Source of the DNA: a virus
Direction: 5' to 3' (one strand)
DNA: 28,912 bases
IMG/VR virus record: IMGVR_UViG_3300037189_011430
Location: 1 to 28,912 of that record
Positions 7,599-14,595 of the stretch are shown here, in pieces (position 1 is the first letter of the stretch; every line of letters begins with the position of its first letter). Both the position numbers and the translations under genes were made by a program. Below the pieces are notes generated by a model. It searched no databases, was not told the DNA's origin, and saw only the letters and a list, made by a program, of their open reading frames with translations.

Positions 7599-10309
7599 CA
7601 CTTCTTCCCCTTGGCGGCCGGAGCCTTGGCGGGCTGGGCAGCCTTCTTCGCGGCATGCTTGGCGATGGTGACCTTCAGGCCGTGCTGCTTGGTCGCCTCG
7701 CGGGCAACCTCCAGGCCATGGCCCGACTGGATCGTGGCGAGGTGCGCCTGCTGGGTGTTGTGTGCCGCCACCTGGGCGCTGGCCTGCGCCTGATAGGCGG
7801 TGAGGCCGGCCTGATGCAGCGTGGCCTGGATGCGGTCGGCGTTGATGCCGGCCTTGATATGCTCCAGCAGCACCTTGGCCGTAATCTCGCGCACCTTCAG
7901 CTCGCGGTCGCGCGCATCCTCGGCGGCCTCGGCCTGATCGCGTATCGCCTCCATGGCATCCTGGCGCGACGACGCCTCGGTCTTGCGCTGACCCTCGGCC
8001 ACGTCGGTCGCCATCTTCTCGCGCTTGAAGGCCAGCTCGTCGCGCTTGACCTCCAACTCAGCCATCTTCGTCGGGTCGCCATTGGCCCCGCCGGTGATCG
8101 GCGCGATCTTGGCCAGGATGGCGTCGCTGACGGCGGCCACGGCGGCGCTGACCTGCATCTCGATCTGCGGCGGCAGCGGCTGCCCAGGCACGAACTGGAT
8201 GCCGGTCGCGGCGACGAACTCGGCGGCGTAGAGCATCGCCAGATGCTCGCCGCAATGCGCCATGAGCTGCTGGGTGATCTGCGGCGGCAGGCCCGGTATC
8301 TGGAGCTGGCCGATGTGCGCCATGAGGTGCGCCTGATGGCTCTGCTGGAGGCCAGCAACCACCTTCTGCCCGGTCAGGATGTGGGCGAACTCGGTCACCG
8401 GGTCGGCCGGCTTGATGTCGTCATGCGGCGGCATCAGCCGCTTGATCTCGTTGTCGCTGCACCCCAGCGTGCGGAGCATGTCTTCGAGCGCGGCCTTCAC
8501 GTCCATCAGGCCGTTGCTCTGCATCGCCATCTGCAACTTGCCCTGCGCGCGGGCCAGCCGCTGCACCTGGGTCGGGATGTTGGGGTCGCTGACCGGCACG
8601 ATGTCGTCGGCGTCGGCGAAGTCCTGCGCCATCGCCTGCCCCTTCTGGCCGTTGACCACGTAGGGGTAGGTCGCGCCCTCATCCTCGGCGAACAGCCGCG
8701 ACAGCATCCGCAGCTCCTTGCGCTGCGCGGTGTGGCAGCGCTGGAGGGTGGCGGCCTCGGGGCGCATGGCCTGCTCGATCATGGCGACCGTGGTGCCGAC
8801 GGGAGCGTCCTGGCGACCCTCGCCGACCTGCAACTCGGTGGTGTTGCCGAGCTGCTGGCCCATGCCGACCACGCTCTCGATCAGCGCCGCCCATGAGGTC
8901 GGCACGTCGCGGTAGGGCATCGGCATGACGGCCTCCTGAATGGAGCCGCCGCCGGTGTCTATCTCCTTGAACTGCCCAGGCCCGACGGTGATCGAGCTGT
9001 CCTCGGGCCGCGCGCCCTTCTTCCGCAACCCGCCGGGGAAGCTGAACAGCGTCACGGCGTTGATCGCCTGTCGCCACAACACGCTGGCGGTGTCGGTGGT
9101 GGCCGCCATCATGTGGATCAGGCCCCAGCCATAGAAGCCCTGGCCGGGGTGGAACTTGTAGTGGCTGTAAATCTCGCGCCGGCGGAACAGCGGGTCGCCC
9201 TCGCGCCAGTCGCGCTCCAGCCGCAGCACGCGGCGGGTGCCGACCTCGATGGTGACCAGCCAGGGCAGCGGCAGGCCATCCGGCTCGCCCTGGGCGTCGA
9301 GGTGGGCGAGGTCGGGATGATCGACATCCAGCAGCACCTGGGCCTCGACGATCTCGTAGGATGCGAAGCGCGCGTCGGTGGTCTTCTTGATGCCGGTCGT
9401 GGTGTCCTTGGCGCGGCTGCTGCTGGCCGCCATCGGGTCGCCCAGCTCCAGGCGCCGGTAGTAGCCGCTCCACATGCGGCGCGACATCTCGGCCTGCGCC
9501 ACCTCATCCTCGAAGGTGATGCGCGGCGCGCTCTGGAGGTCGACGGCGTCGTCGCTCACCAGCAGGTTGAACGGGGTCAGGAAGCGGCTGCGCGGCTGGC
9601 CGGTGACAGGGTCGCGGTAGACCTTGCGGAAGATGCTGCCGCAAAGGCCGAGGATCAGGTTCCCCCTGTCGAAGTCGTCGTAGTAGCCCTCATCGACCGC
9701 CGTCAGGTAGAAGTTCAGGAAGTCCTGCTTGCGGCGGGCCTTGGCCTCAATCTCCGGGGTCTTGTCGCCGATCACCTCGCAGCGCGCCGGGCCGGCGGCG
9801 GGCAGCATCTCGGCCCGCGATGTCGAGGTCCAGCGCACGGCGGCGATCAGCAGCATCGGATGCACCGCGCCGCTGCTGCCGTTGAACGGCTTGTCGAGCC
9901 GCTGCACCTTCAGGCCCAGGTACTGCATGCCGGCCGTCAGGGTGGCGCGATGCTCGACCACGCTCTCCTTGTCGACCTCGATGCCATCCAGCACCTCCTC
10001 GGCGATCCATTGCAGCGCGTCCTCATCCAACACCTCGGCGAGGTTGTCGCCATGGGCACCGGGCGAGATGCCCACATCGGTCGGGTCTTCGACCACCAAG
10101 GCCAGCGAGCCATCGGGCTGCTCGACCGCCTGGGCGCCGCCGAGCTGCTGGAGCTGCTGCGGCGTCAACTCGGCAGCCATCTCGGCCGAGGCTGGCGCCT
10201 GCGGCATGCCGCCCTGGGGCGGCTGCGGGGCCTGCTGCTGAGGCTGGGGTTGCTGGGGCGACGGGGCGCCCTGGGCCGCGCCCAGCCCCTGCGGCATGCT
10301 CCCGCTCAT
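7598..10309 (-). CDS. Portal protein
   Basis: A 903-aa protein directly downstream of the terminase block. Residues 1-45 are Pro/Gln-rich and likely disordered. The core has features of large phage portals: an aromatic region (FYLTAVDEGYYDDFDRGNLI) followed by receptor-like strands, a crown/stem region with HYKFHPGQGFYGWGLIHMMA, and the helical stretch GTTVAMIEQAMRPEAATLQR typical of the stem-clip region in podovirus- and siphovirus-type portals. The C-terminal third is Ala/Gln/Lys-rich helix. Portals form the dodecameric ring at one head vertex through which DNA is packaged. The size is at the upper end for the family, similar to P22-like forms with long C-terminal barrels. Confidence 0.85.
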   Translation of the reverse strand: MSGSMPQGLGAAQGAPSPQQPQPQQQAPQPPQGGMPQAPASAEMAAELTPQQLQQLGGAQAVEQPDGSLALVVEDPTDVGISPGAHGDNLAEVLDEDALQWIAEEVLDGIEVDKESVVEHRATLTAGMQYLGLKVQRLDKPFNGSSGAVHPMLLIAAVRWTSTSRAEMLPAAGPARCEVIGDKTPEIEAKARRKQDFLNFYLTAVDEGYYDDFDRGNLILGLCGSIFRKVYRDPVTGQPRSRFLTPFNLLVSDDAVDLQSAPRITFEDEVAQAEMSRRMWSGYYRRLELGDPMAASSSRAKDTTTGIKKTTDARFASYEIVEAQVLLDVDHPDLAHLDAQGEPDGLPLPWLVTIEVGTRRVLRLERDWREGDPLFRRREIYSHYKFHPGQGFYGWGLIHMMAATTDTASVLWRQAINAVTLFSFPGGLRKKGARPEDSSITVGPGQFKEIDTGGGSIQEAVMPMPYRDVPTSWAALIESVVGMGQQLGNTTELQVGEGRQDAPVGTTVAMIEQAMRPEAATLQRCHTAQRKELRMLSRLFAEDEGATYPYVVNGQKGQAMAQDFADADDIVPVSDPNIPTQVQRLARAQGKLQMAMQSNGLMDVKAALEDMLRTLGCSDNEIKRLMPPHDDIKPADPVTEFAHILTGQKVVAGLQQSHQAHLMAHIGQLQIPGLPPQITQQLMAHCGEHLAMLYAAEFVAATGIQFVPGQPLPPQIEMQVSAAVAAVSDAILAKIAPITGGANGDPTKMAELEVKRDELAFKREKMATDVAEGQRKTEASSRQDAMEAIRDQAEAAEDARDRELKVREITAKVLLEHIKAGINADRIQATLHQAGLTAYQAQASAQVAAHNTQQAHLATIQSGHGLEVAREATKQHGLKVTIAKHAAKKAAQPAKAPAAKGKK

Positions 10310-10314
10310 CGGGG

Positions 10315-10542
10315 TTAGCGCAGGCCGCAGACGACGCGGATGTCGGCGATCTGGGCCTCGATGCCGGCCAGCCGCGCCTCCAGGCAGGGCGGCAGCGGCA
10401 CGGGGGCGGTGGCGTCACCCTCGGCCGGCGCGTCGGCCTGTTCCACGGGCGGCTGGTTGGCGCTGGCGGCGGCGATGGCGGCGATCTGCTCGGAGGTCTG
10501 CGCGGCGTCGGCCGGCGCGTCGGTGGTCGATGTCTCGCTCAT
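10315..10542 (-). CDS. Small acidic hypothetical protein
   Basis: A 75-aa protein between terminase and portal, starting MSETSTTDAPADAAQTSEQI with AGGGGA about 7 bases before ATG 10542. The N-terminal two thirds is Ala/Ser/Thr/Asp-rich and likely unfolded; the C-terminal 25 residues (CLEARLAGIEAQIADIRVVC) form a short coiled-coil-like helix with two cysteines. The stop lies six bases before the portal ATG. The family is not recognised. Confidence 0.6.
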   Translation of the reverse strand: MSETSTTDAPADAAQTSEQIAAIAAASANQPPVEQADAPAEGDATAPVPLPPCLEARLAGIEAQIADIRVVCGLR

Positions 10543-10605
10543 GCTGCGTCCCCTAGTGGGCCGTCGGCGTCGCCGGCGACCCAGGTCAATCCGGTAGAGG
10601 GATGG

Positions 10606-10635
10606 CCTATAGCACGGGGAGTTGAGAGCTGGCAG
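10606..10635 (-). promoter_or_regulatory. Possible promoter between terL and portal
   Basis: In the 114-base gap after the terminase stop, the minus strand has CTGCCA (four of six matches to TTGACA), an 18-base spacer and TATAGG (four of six to TATAAT). It would drive the 75-aa and portal genes. A 12-base palindrome GTCGCCGGCGAC lies downstream at 10569-10580. The match is modest and could be chance. Confidence 0.35.
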
Positions 10636-10656
10636 CAGGTATTCTACCGCCGATGC

Positions 10657-12183
10657 TCAGTAGAGCGCGGCCTCCTTGGGGTCGCTGCCGCCCGGCATGA
10701 CCGGCGGCGGATCGTCCTCGACGAACAGCTCGAAGCCCAGCTCGCGCAAGTGCCGTAGGCCATGCGTCACCGAGTCGAGGTAGTCGTCATGCCTGCCACG
10801 CGGGAAGGCGGCGCACTCGTCGATGCACTCCTGCGCCCAGGGCCGGAACACCGGGTCGCTGCCGTGGTCATCCTGGCGGTCGGGGAAGTCGCGGCGCAGC
10901 GCGGTATCCTTGACCCCGCGCGGCTCAAGCTTGGCCACCGCGCAGACGCTGCCATGCTCCATGAAGGTCTGGACGCTGTAGGCGCGGGCGAACTTGTCGG
11001 TCGAGGCCGGCAGCTCGACCACATTCATCTCCGGCTGGCGGCGGCGCAGCTCCTGAATGACGCTCTTGCCGCTGGCCTTGCCCTCGATCACCACCCGCAT
11101 CGGCACGCCGCGCCGGCCGAAGTGGTGCGCGGTGTCCTCCAGCTTCTCCATCAGGCTGGAGAACTCCAGGCGCTCGGCCCAGGCGTAGCGCAGCAGGAAG
11201 CGGGCGCGCATGTCCTCGCCCCTGACCACCCACCAGACCGTGCAGGCGGTGCGGTCGTTCTGCACCTCCTTGGTGTAGGCGGTGTCGAGGCTGATGACGA
11301 TGAACTCCGGCTCGGTCGCCTCCAGCGGCGTCAGCCAGGGCTGCCACCAGTGGCGCTTCACCACCGCGCCATCCTCGCTGTAGGGCCTCTGCTGGTAGAG
11401 TGCGGTCCAGTGGCGATCACTCAGCGCCCGCTTGATCCGGCGAAGATGCTCGATGGGGAAGCGCTCGGGCCACAACGGCTGGCCGTCTGGCGTGATCGCC
11501 GGGAAGTCCACGACTTCCCAGTCCTCATCCTTGTGTTCCCTGGTGACGAAGCCGATCAGGTCATCCTCATGCCAGCGGGTGCCGATCAGCACGATGGCGC
11601 CGTCGGGCGTCAGGCGGGTGTAGGCCACCGACCCCCACCAGTTTTTGACCTTGGTGCGGATGCGCTCGCTGTCGGCCTCCTCATCGCCCTTGATGATGTC
11701 GTCGACGATCAGCACCGAGGCGCCACGGCCGGTGATCGGGCTGTTGCGGCCCGCCGCGAAGTAGCCGCCCTGCTGCGGGGTCTTGAAGCGCCGCGCCGCC
11801 GCGCTGTCCTTCCGCAGCGTGACGCCGGGGAAGACCAGATTGTAGAGCGGGTCGGTGACCTGATTGCGGACCTCGCGCCCCCAGTCGTCGGCCTTGTCCT
11901 GGCTGTAGGTGGCGCAGATCAGCTCGCGGTCTGGGTGCTTGCCCAGATACCACGCCGGGAAGTGCTGCGAGGCCAGCAGCGACTTCCCATGCCGGGGCGG
12001 CATGGTCAGGATCACCCGCTTCTTCTTTCCAGCCGCCACGTCGTTCAGCACATCAGCGATGCGCTGATGGTGCCGGGCGACGCGGAACTTGGGGAAGAAC
12101 AGCGAGGTGTAGAAGGCGAGGTCGCTGCGGCAGAGCGCCTGTATCTCGTCGGGCGTGACCTGCCGGTCGAAGATGCTGGTCAC
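10657..12183 (-). CDS. terL: Terminase large subunit
   Basis: A 508-aa DNA-packaging motor. The N-terminal ATPase has a Walker A-type motif PPRHGKS (residues 62-68), Walker B with catalytic acidic residues VLIVDD (157-162) and the coupling segment LIGTRWHEDDL (199-209). The C-terminal RNase H-like nuclease shows a strand ending VISLDTAY with Asp300, VVIEGKASG with Glu367, and a late Asp pair in GRHDDYLDS. It docks on the portal, pumps DNA into the head and cuts the concatemer. Start is GTG 12183, translationally coupled to tiny upstream ORFs; no better in-frame start is near. Length is normal for the family. Confidence 0.95.
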   Translation of the reverse strand: MTSIFDRQVTPDEIQALCRSDLAFYTSLFFPKFRVARHHQRIADVLNDVAAGKKKRVILTMPPRHGKSLLASQHFPAWYLGKHPDRELICATYSQDKADDWGREVRNQVTDPLYNLVFPGVTLRKDSAAARRFKTPQQGGYFAAGRNSPITGRGASVLIVDDIIKGDEEADSERIRTKVKNWWGSVAYTRLTPDGAIVLIGTRWHEDDLIGFVTREHKDEDWEVVDFPAITPDGQPLWPERFPIEHLRRIKRALSDRHWTALYQQRPYSEDGAVVKRHWWQPWLTPLEATEPEFIVISLDTAYTKEVQNDRTACTVWWVVRGEDMRARFLLRYAWAERLEFSSLMEKLEDTAHHFGRRGVPMRVVIEGKASGKSVIQELRRRQPEMNVVELPASTDKFARAYSVQTFMEHGSVCAVAKLEPRGVKDTALRRDFPDRQDDHGSDPVFRPWAQECIDECAAFPRGRHDDYLDSVTHGLRHLRELGFELFVEDDPPPVMPGGSDPKEAALY

Positions 12184-12193
12184 CGGCCGGCCG

Positions 12194-12262
12194 TCATCCC
12201 ATCGCCCAGATCGTGATGACCGCCGAGGCCCAGCAGACGGCCAACCAGACGATGACGCTCAT
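12194..12262 (-). CDS. Tiny membrane peptide (22 aa) before terL
   Basis: An ORF of 22 residues, MSVIVWLAVCWASAVITIWA plus MG, that is essentially one hydrophobic transmembrane segment. Its ATG at 12262 overlaps the stop of the preceding 27-aa ORF as TGATG. It is one of two such ORFs filling the space between terS and terL. Size makes it uncertain, but the compact packing and the hydrophobic, in-frame content favour a real peptide. In T7-like phages this position holds lysis genes; that comparison is only positional. Confidence 0.42.
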   Translation of the reverse strand: MSVIVWLAVCWASAVITIWAMG

Positions 12263-12345
12263 CAGCAGATCAGCCAGCGCGCGATGGCGCCTGTCGCGCT
12301 GCCGATCACGACGGCCAGAGCTATCTCGATCAGGAAGTCGCGCAT
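12262..12345 (-). CDS. Tiny membrane peptide (27 aa) after terS
   Basis: An ORF of 27 residues starting MRDFLIEIALAVVIGSATGA and ending IARWLIC. A charged N-terminus precedes one hydrophobic segment of about 18 residues. ATG 12345 overlaps the 3' end of terS and has GGAG about 8 bases upstream, so the start is well supported for so small a gene. A single-pass membrane peptide, possibly linked to lysis or membrane signalling, is inferred. Confidence 0.48.
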   Translation of the reverse strand: MRDFLIEIALAVVIGSATGAIARWLIC

Positions 12346-12953
12346 TGAGCCATCTCCGTTGCTGAGCCGTCGATGACCATACCACGACCGAAGCGCGCCT
12401 TGATCGCTTCACGCAACGCCTCCTGCTGCTCGTCGGTCAGTTTTACGCCATCCTCGCGGGCATCACCCTCAGTGCCGTTCATGCCGAAGGCCACCCGCTC
12501 CATCCGCACCAGCCGCTCGCGGCAGCGCACCAGCTTCTCGAACGTCTCGGCGAGGCTGTCGACCTGCAACACGGTGTCGGGCGGGTTGGTCTGCACCGCG
12601 AGCTGGAGGTAGCCCATCAGGCCGTCGCAGAAGGTCGTGTCGCGGGCGATGGTGGCGCGGTGCTGCCGGATCACCTCGACCTGGGCGGCGGCGGCTGTCT
12701 GCACCGCCTGGGTGGCCTGCTCGGGGCGCAGGCCGGTGATCGCCATGACGGTGGGCAGCGGCTCGTCGTCGCGCGTCTCCTGCGCCGCCTTGCGGATCAC
12801 CTGGGTGGCGCCGGCCAGGGCCTTGCTCCAGCCCTCCTTGATCGCCCGTTTGCGGATGCCCTCACCGCTGACGCCATACGCCTTGCCCAGGCTGGCGTTG
12901 CCGGGATAGGCGCCGGCCTCATAGTCGGCGCGGATCGAGGCCCAGTCGATCAT
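12330..12953 (-). CDS. terS: Terminase small subunit-like protein
   Basis: A 207-aa protein directly upstream of terL. Residues 1-45 (MIDWASIRADYEAGAYPGNA, then SLGKAYGVSGEGIRKRAIKE) form a helix-turn-helix of the type used by small terminases to recognise the packaging site. The rest is a long helical region suited to ring oligomerisation, with a C-terminal segment around 170-190 rich in Glu and Lys. Start is ATG 12953, which overlaps the upstream stop as ATGA; the open frame to 12980 is not needed. The assignment rests on the HTH, length and position. Confidence 0.78.
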   Translation of the reverse strand: MIDWASIRADYEAGAYPGNASLGKAYGVSGEGIRKRAIKEGWSKALAGATQVIRKAAQETRDDEPLPTVMAITGLRPEQATQAVQTAAAAQVEVIRQHRATIARDTTFCDGLMGYLQLAVQTNPPDTVLQVDSLAETFEKLVRCRERLVRMERVAFGMNGTEGDAREDGVKLTDEQQEALREAIKARFGRGMVIDGSATEMAQCATS

Positions 12954-13348
12954 GCGCGCCGCTTGTCGAGGAGCGCCCACCGGCGAAGCTGGGCAGCCGT
13001 CGGCTCACCCATGACGTGGCGATGGGTGCGGTAGCGCCGGCCGCCGGAGCGCAGCACGCTGGCGACCGACGGCAGCCGCGCCGTCTCGCGCAGGCGCCGC
13101 GCCTCGAACTCGGTGATCCATGCCACCACCTGGGCGACCGGGTCTTCGGCCGGCCGGCGATTGGCCGTGGCAGCCGCCGCCAGCGCCTGGAGCTGGCGCA
13201 GCTTGCCGAGTATCTGGCCGGAGGGGAGCTTCAGCGCGCAGTCAGCCACCAGCTCGCGGATCAGCGGCGGAAGGTGGCTATGGTGCCCCAGGTCTTCGGA
13301 TCGGTCGCCCTGGACCGCGCCGACGCCGGTTGATGCGTTGCTGGCCAT
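12950..13348 (-). CDS. Hypothetical protein, first gene of the late operon
   Basis: A 132-aa basic protein starting MASNASTGVGAVQGDRSEDL at ATG 13348, with GGAGGTT 5 bases upstream. The frame stays open to 13831, but that upstream part is the structured leader and lacks a convincing start. The protein is helical, Ala/Arg-rich (KLPSGQILGKLRQLQALAAA), ends RRWALLDKRRA, and has no membrane segment. It is the first gene after the candidate late promoter and precedes terS. No family is recognised; DNA binding is possible from its charge. Confidence 0.65.
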   Translation of the reverse strand: MASNASTGVGAVQGDRSEDLGHHSHLPPLIRELVADCALKLPSGQILGKLRQLQALAAAATANRRPAEDPVAQVVAWITEFEARRLRETARLPSVASVLRSGGRRYRTHRHVMGEPTAAQLRRWALLDKRRA

Positions 13349-13370
13349 TCCAACCTCCAGGGTGGGGGCT

Positions 13371-13421
13371 GCCTCGCCCTGGGTGCCAGCGGCCGGGCGA
13401 AGGCCGCCTCCAGGGCGAGGC
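13371..13421 (-). other. Large structured leader hairpin before the late operon
   Basis: Twelve-base perfect arms GCCTCGCCCTGG (13371-13382) and CCAGGGCGAGGC (13410-13421) enclose a second stem, GCGGCC/GGCCGC (13389-13394 and 13402-13407) with a 7-base loop. It lies in the untranslated leader 22 bases before the first late ATG and could stabilise the mRNA or regulate ribosome access. Confidence 0.6.
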
Positions 13422-13441
13422 AGGATCGCAGGAGGTAAAGC

Positions 13442-13461
13442 CCTCGGTCGCCCGACCGAGG
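13442..13461 (-). other. Second leader hairpin, possible attenuator
   Basis: CCTCGGTCG and CGACCGAGG are perfect 9-base arms with only two bases between them, so the folded stem would be about 8 bp with a 4-base loop. On the minus strand GCTTTACC follows. It lies just after the expected start of the late transcript. Too weak a T-tract for a confident terminator. Confidence 0.45.
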
Positions 13462-13480
13462 TGGCCATCCCGCAACCGTG

Positions 13481-13509
13481 AATGTAGTTGGCGGTGGTTG
13501 CAGCGACAA
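13481..13509 (-). promoter_or_regulatory. Candidate late promoter
   Basis: Minus-strand -35 TTGTCG (13504-13509), 17-base spacer, -10 TACATT (13481-13486, four of six to consensus). The start of transcription would be near 13474, giving a leader of about 126 bases with two hairpins before the first late gene. The -35 box lies inside a perfect dyad at 13503-13524. No other promoter was seen between the terminator and the late genes. Confidence 0.55.
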
Positions 13510-13524
13510 CTGCTAAGTTGTCGC
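13503..13524. promoter_or_regulatory. Dyad operator over the late -35 box
   Basis: Perfect inverted repeat: arms GCGACAACT (13503-13511) and AGTTGTCGC (13516-13524) with spacer gcta. Two further copies of the same 9-mer are at 13535-13543 and 13633-13641, and a near copy, CCGACAACC, at 13563-13571. Overlap with the -35 box suggests binding of a phage regulator that blocks or recruits RNA polymerase. Confidence 0.55.
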
Positions 13525-13760
13525 GCGTGAGGCGGCGACAACTCGGCCCGCCAACAGGCTCCCCGACAACCAGCCAACAACAACGCCTTGCCGCCTTGCC
13601 GCCCGATAAGTGCTGGTTGGCGCAGCCACAACGCGACAACTCGCGCCTGCCGCGCCAGCACGCCCCATAATCATGTCGCCCGGCAAGCTGGACCTGGGAT
13701 TGCCGCAGGTCCAGCGACCGGCCTCCGGCCGGGATGCCCTGGGATGCCGCGATGCGGGCA
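13525..13760. other. Non-coding control region with repeated half-sites
   Basis: No gene on either strand is supported here. Besides the two GCGACAACT copies, it has several GTTGGC/GCCAAC elements (for example 13615, 13550, 13573), a direct repeat of GCCTTGCC near 13584, and a perfect 9-base inverted repeat CTGGACCTG/CAGGTCCAG at 13688-13714 followed by CCGGCC/GGCCGG at 13719-13733. With the flanking leader and terminator the gene-free stretch runs from 13349 to 13870. Confidence 0.5.
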
Positions 13761-13792
13761 AAGAAAAGCCCGGCCGCGCGAACGGCCGGGCT
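13761..13792 (-). terminator. Intrinsic terminator closing the early/middle region
   Basis: A 10-bp GC stem (AGCCCGGCCG, 13767-13776, and CGGCCGGGCT, 13783-13792) with a 6-base loop. On the minus strand the stem is followed by TTTTCTTTG, the expected U-tract. It lies about 80 bases after the last early/middle gene and separates it from the late promoter region. Confidence 0.8.
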
Positions 13793-13870
13793 GAGTTTAG
13801 GGAGGAAACGTCCATGCCGGCGACGCCACACCGCCGACCGCGCCAGGATGGCCCTGACCGGGCCGGGGCG

Positions 13871-13972
13871 TCAACCCAGGATTGGGTTGCCCAGGCTCCG
13901 GTAGTAGAGGACCACCTCATGGTAGCCGAGCCGCAGCAGCTTCTCGGCGAAGGTCAGCGGGGGATGGGTCAC
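13871..13972 (-). CDS. Small hypothetical protein (33 aa)
   Basis: An ORF of 33 residues, MTHPPLTFAEKLLRLGYHEV onward, starting at GTG 13972 that overlaps the stop of the alpha-CTD-like gene (GTGA). The tight overlap matches the junction style of the whole genome and it is the last reading frame before the terminator. Amphipathic, two Tyr-rich patches, no known family. Its small size limits confidence. Confidence 0.45.
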   Translation of the reverse strand: MTHPPLTFAEKLLRLGYHEVVLYYRSLGNPILG

Positions 13973-14595
13973 GACAGCGGCGCCTTGAAGGGCTTATCCA
14001 CCAGCTTGATGGCAGCGTCGACCAGGGCCTCCAGCCGCTCGCTCTCCTTCGCCTCCATGTTGTCGCTCTCGGTGCCCTTGGCGCGCTGCATGATCGCGGC
14101 ATCGCCGGCGACATTGCGGGCCTCCACCAGGGCCGCCCTGGCCTCCCGCAACTTCCACTCGGCGAAGCGCCGGCGCTCGACCTCGTAGTTGTTGGCGACC
14201 AGCAGCCCATCAATGCGGTCGTCCTTGGCGCGCATGACCTCATCGGCGCCCAGGGGGCGCGTAGCTGGCGGCCTGATCGCGCGAAGCTCGGCGACCAAGG
14301 CTCGGATAACCTCTTTGGTCTGCTTCATCGCCACAGCCGCCACGCTCCGCTCCAGCGCAGCCCGATCCTCAGCCCCTGGCGGCGCTTTCCCTGCCTCGGC
14401 GTCCCGCACGAAGTCCCGCAGCTCCTTCAGGGAAACGGTGCCGAAGTTCGGGATGCGGCGAAGGTGCTGGTCGCTCAGCTTCAGCACCTCGCCCATGGTC
14501 CTGATGCCATCGTTGTGCAGGCATTGTCGAAGCCGCGTCGACAGACGCTTCTCGTCCATCGGCGCGACATCCCGCCAACTCTTGATGTCGTCCAT
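13969..14595 (-). CDS. RNA polymerase alpha C-terminal-domain-like protein
   Basis: A 208-aa protein. Residues about 17-64 (LSTRLRQCLHNDGIRTMGEV, then LKLSDQHLRRIPNFGTVSLK) match the helix-hairpin-helix core of the bacterial RNA polymerase alpha-subunit C-terminal domain, which binds UP elements and activators. Relative to the E. coli domain, equivalents of Arg265 (R21), Asn294 (N50), Gly296 (G52) and Ser299 (S55) are retained; Asn268 is Gln and Lys298 is Val. The remaining 140 residues are charged helix. The alpha N-terminal assembly domain is absent. Start ATG 14595 has GGAGGA 6 bases upstream. A role in redirecting host polymerase is inferred; a general HhH DNA-binding protein is the alternative. 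Confidence 0.68.
   Translation of the reverse strand: MDDIKSWRDVAPMDEKRLSTRLRQCLHNDGIRTMGEVLKLSDQHLRRIPNFGTVSLKELRDFVRDAEAGKAPPGAEDRAALERSVAAVAMKQTKEVIRALVAELRAIRPPATRPLGADEVMRAKDDRIDGLLVANNYEVERRRFAEWKLREARAALVEARNVAGDAAIMQRAKGTESDNMEAKESERLEALVDAAIKLVDKPFKAPLS

Noticed and set aside
10569-10580. 12-base palindrome GTCGCCGGCGAC as a binding site
   Set aside because: Single occurrence in GC-rich DNA, so chance is likely.
7586-12216. Several long plus-strand frames opposite portal and terminase genes
   Set aside because: They mirror the minus-strand genes' codon pattern, have low-complexity products and no proper ribosome-binding sites, while portal and terminase motifs are clear on the minus strand.
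13371-13733. CRISPR-like array or tandem repeats
   Set aside because: The repeats are short, irregularly spaced operator-like 9-mers and hairpins; there are no regular spacers.
13349-13831. N-terminal extension of the 132-aa gene
   Set aside because: The extension covers the promoter, dyad and hairpins, is Arg/Cys/Gly-rich, and a good ribosome-binding site sits at the internal ATG 13348.
13814-14188. Plus-strand ATG with a good GGAGG site
   Set aside because: The product overlaps the alpha-CTD-like gene in antisense and looks like shadow sequence; the ribosome-binding motif alone is not enough.
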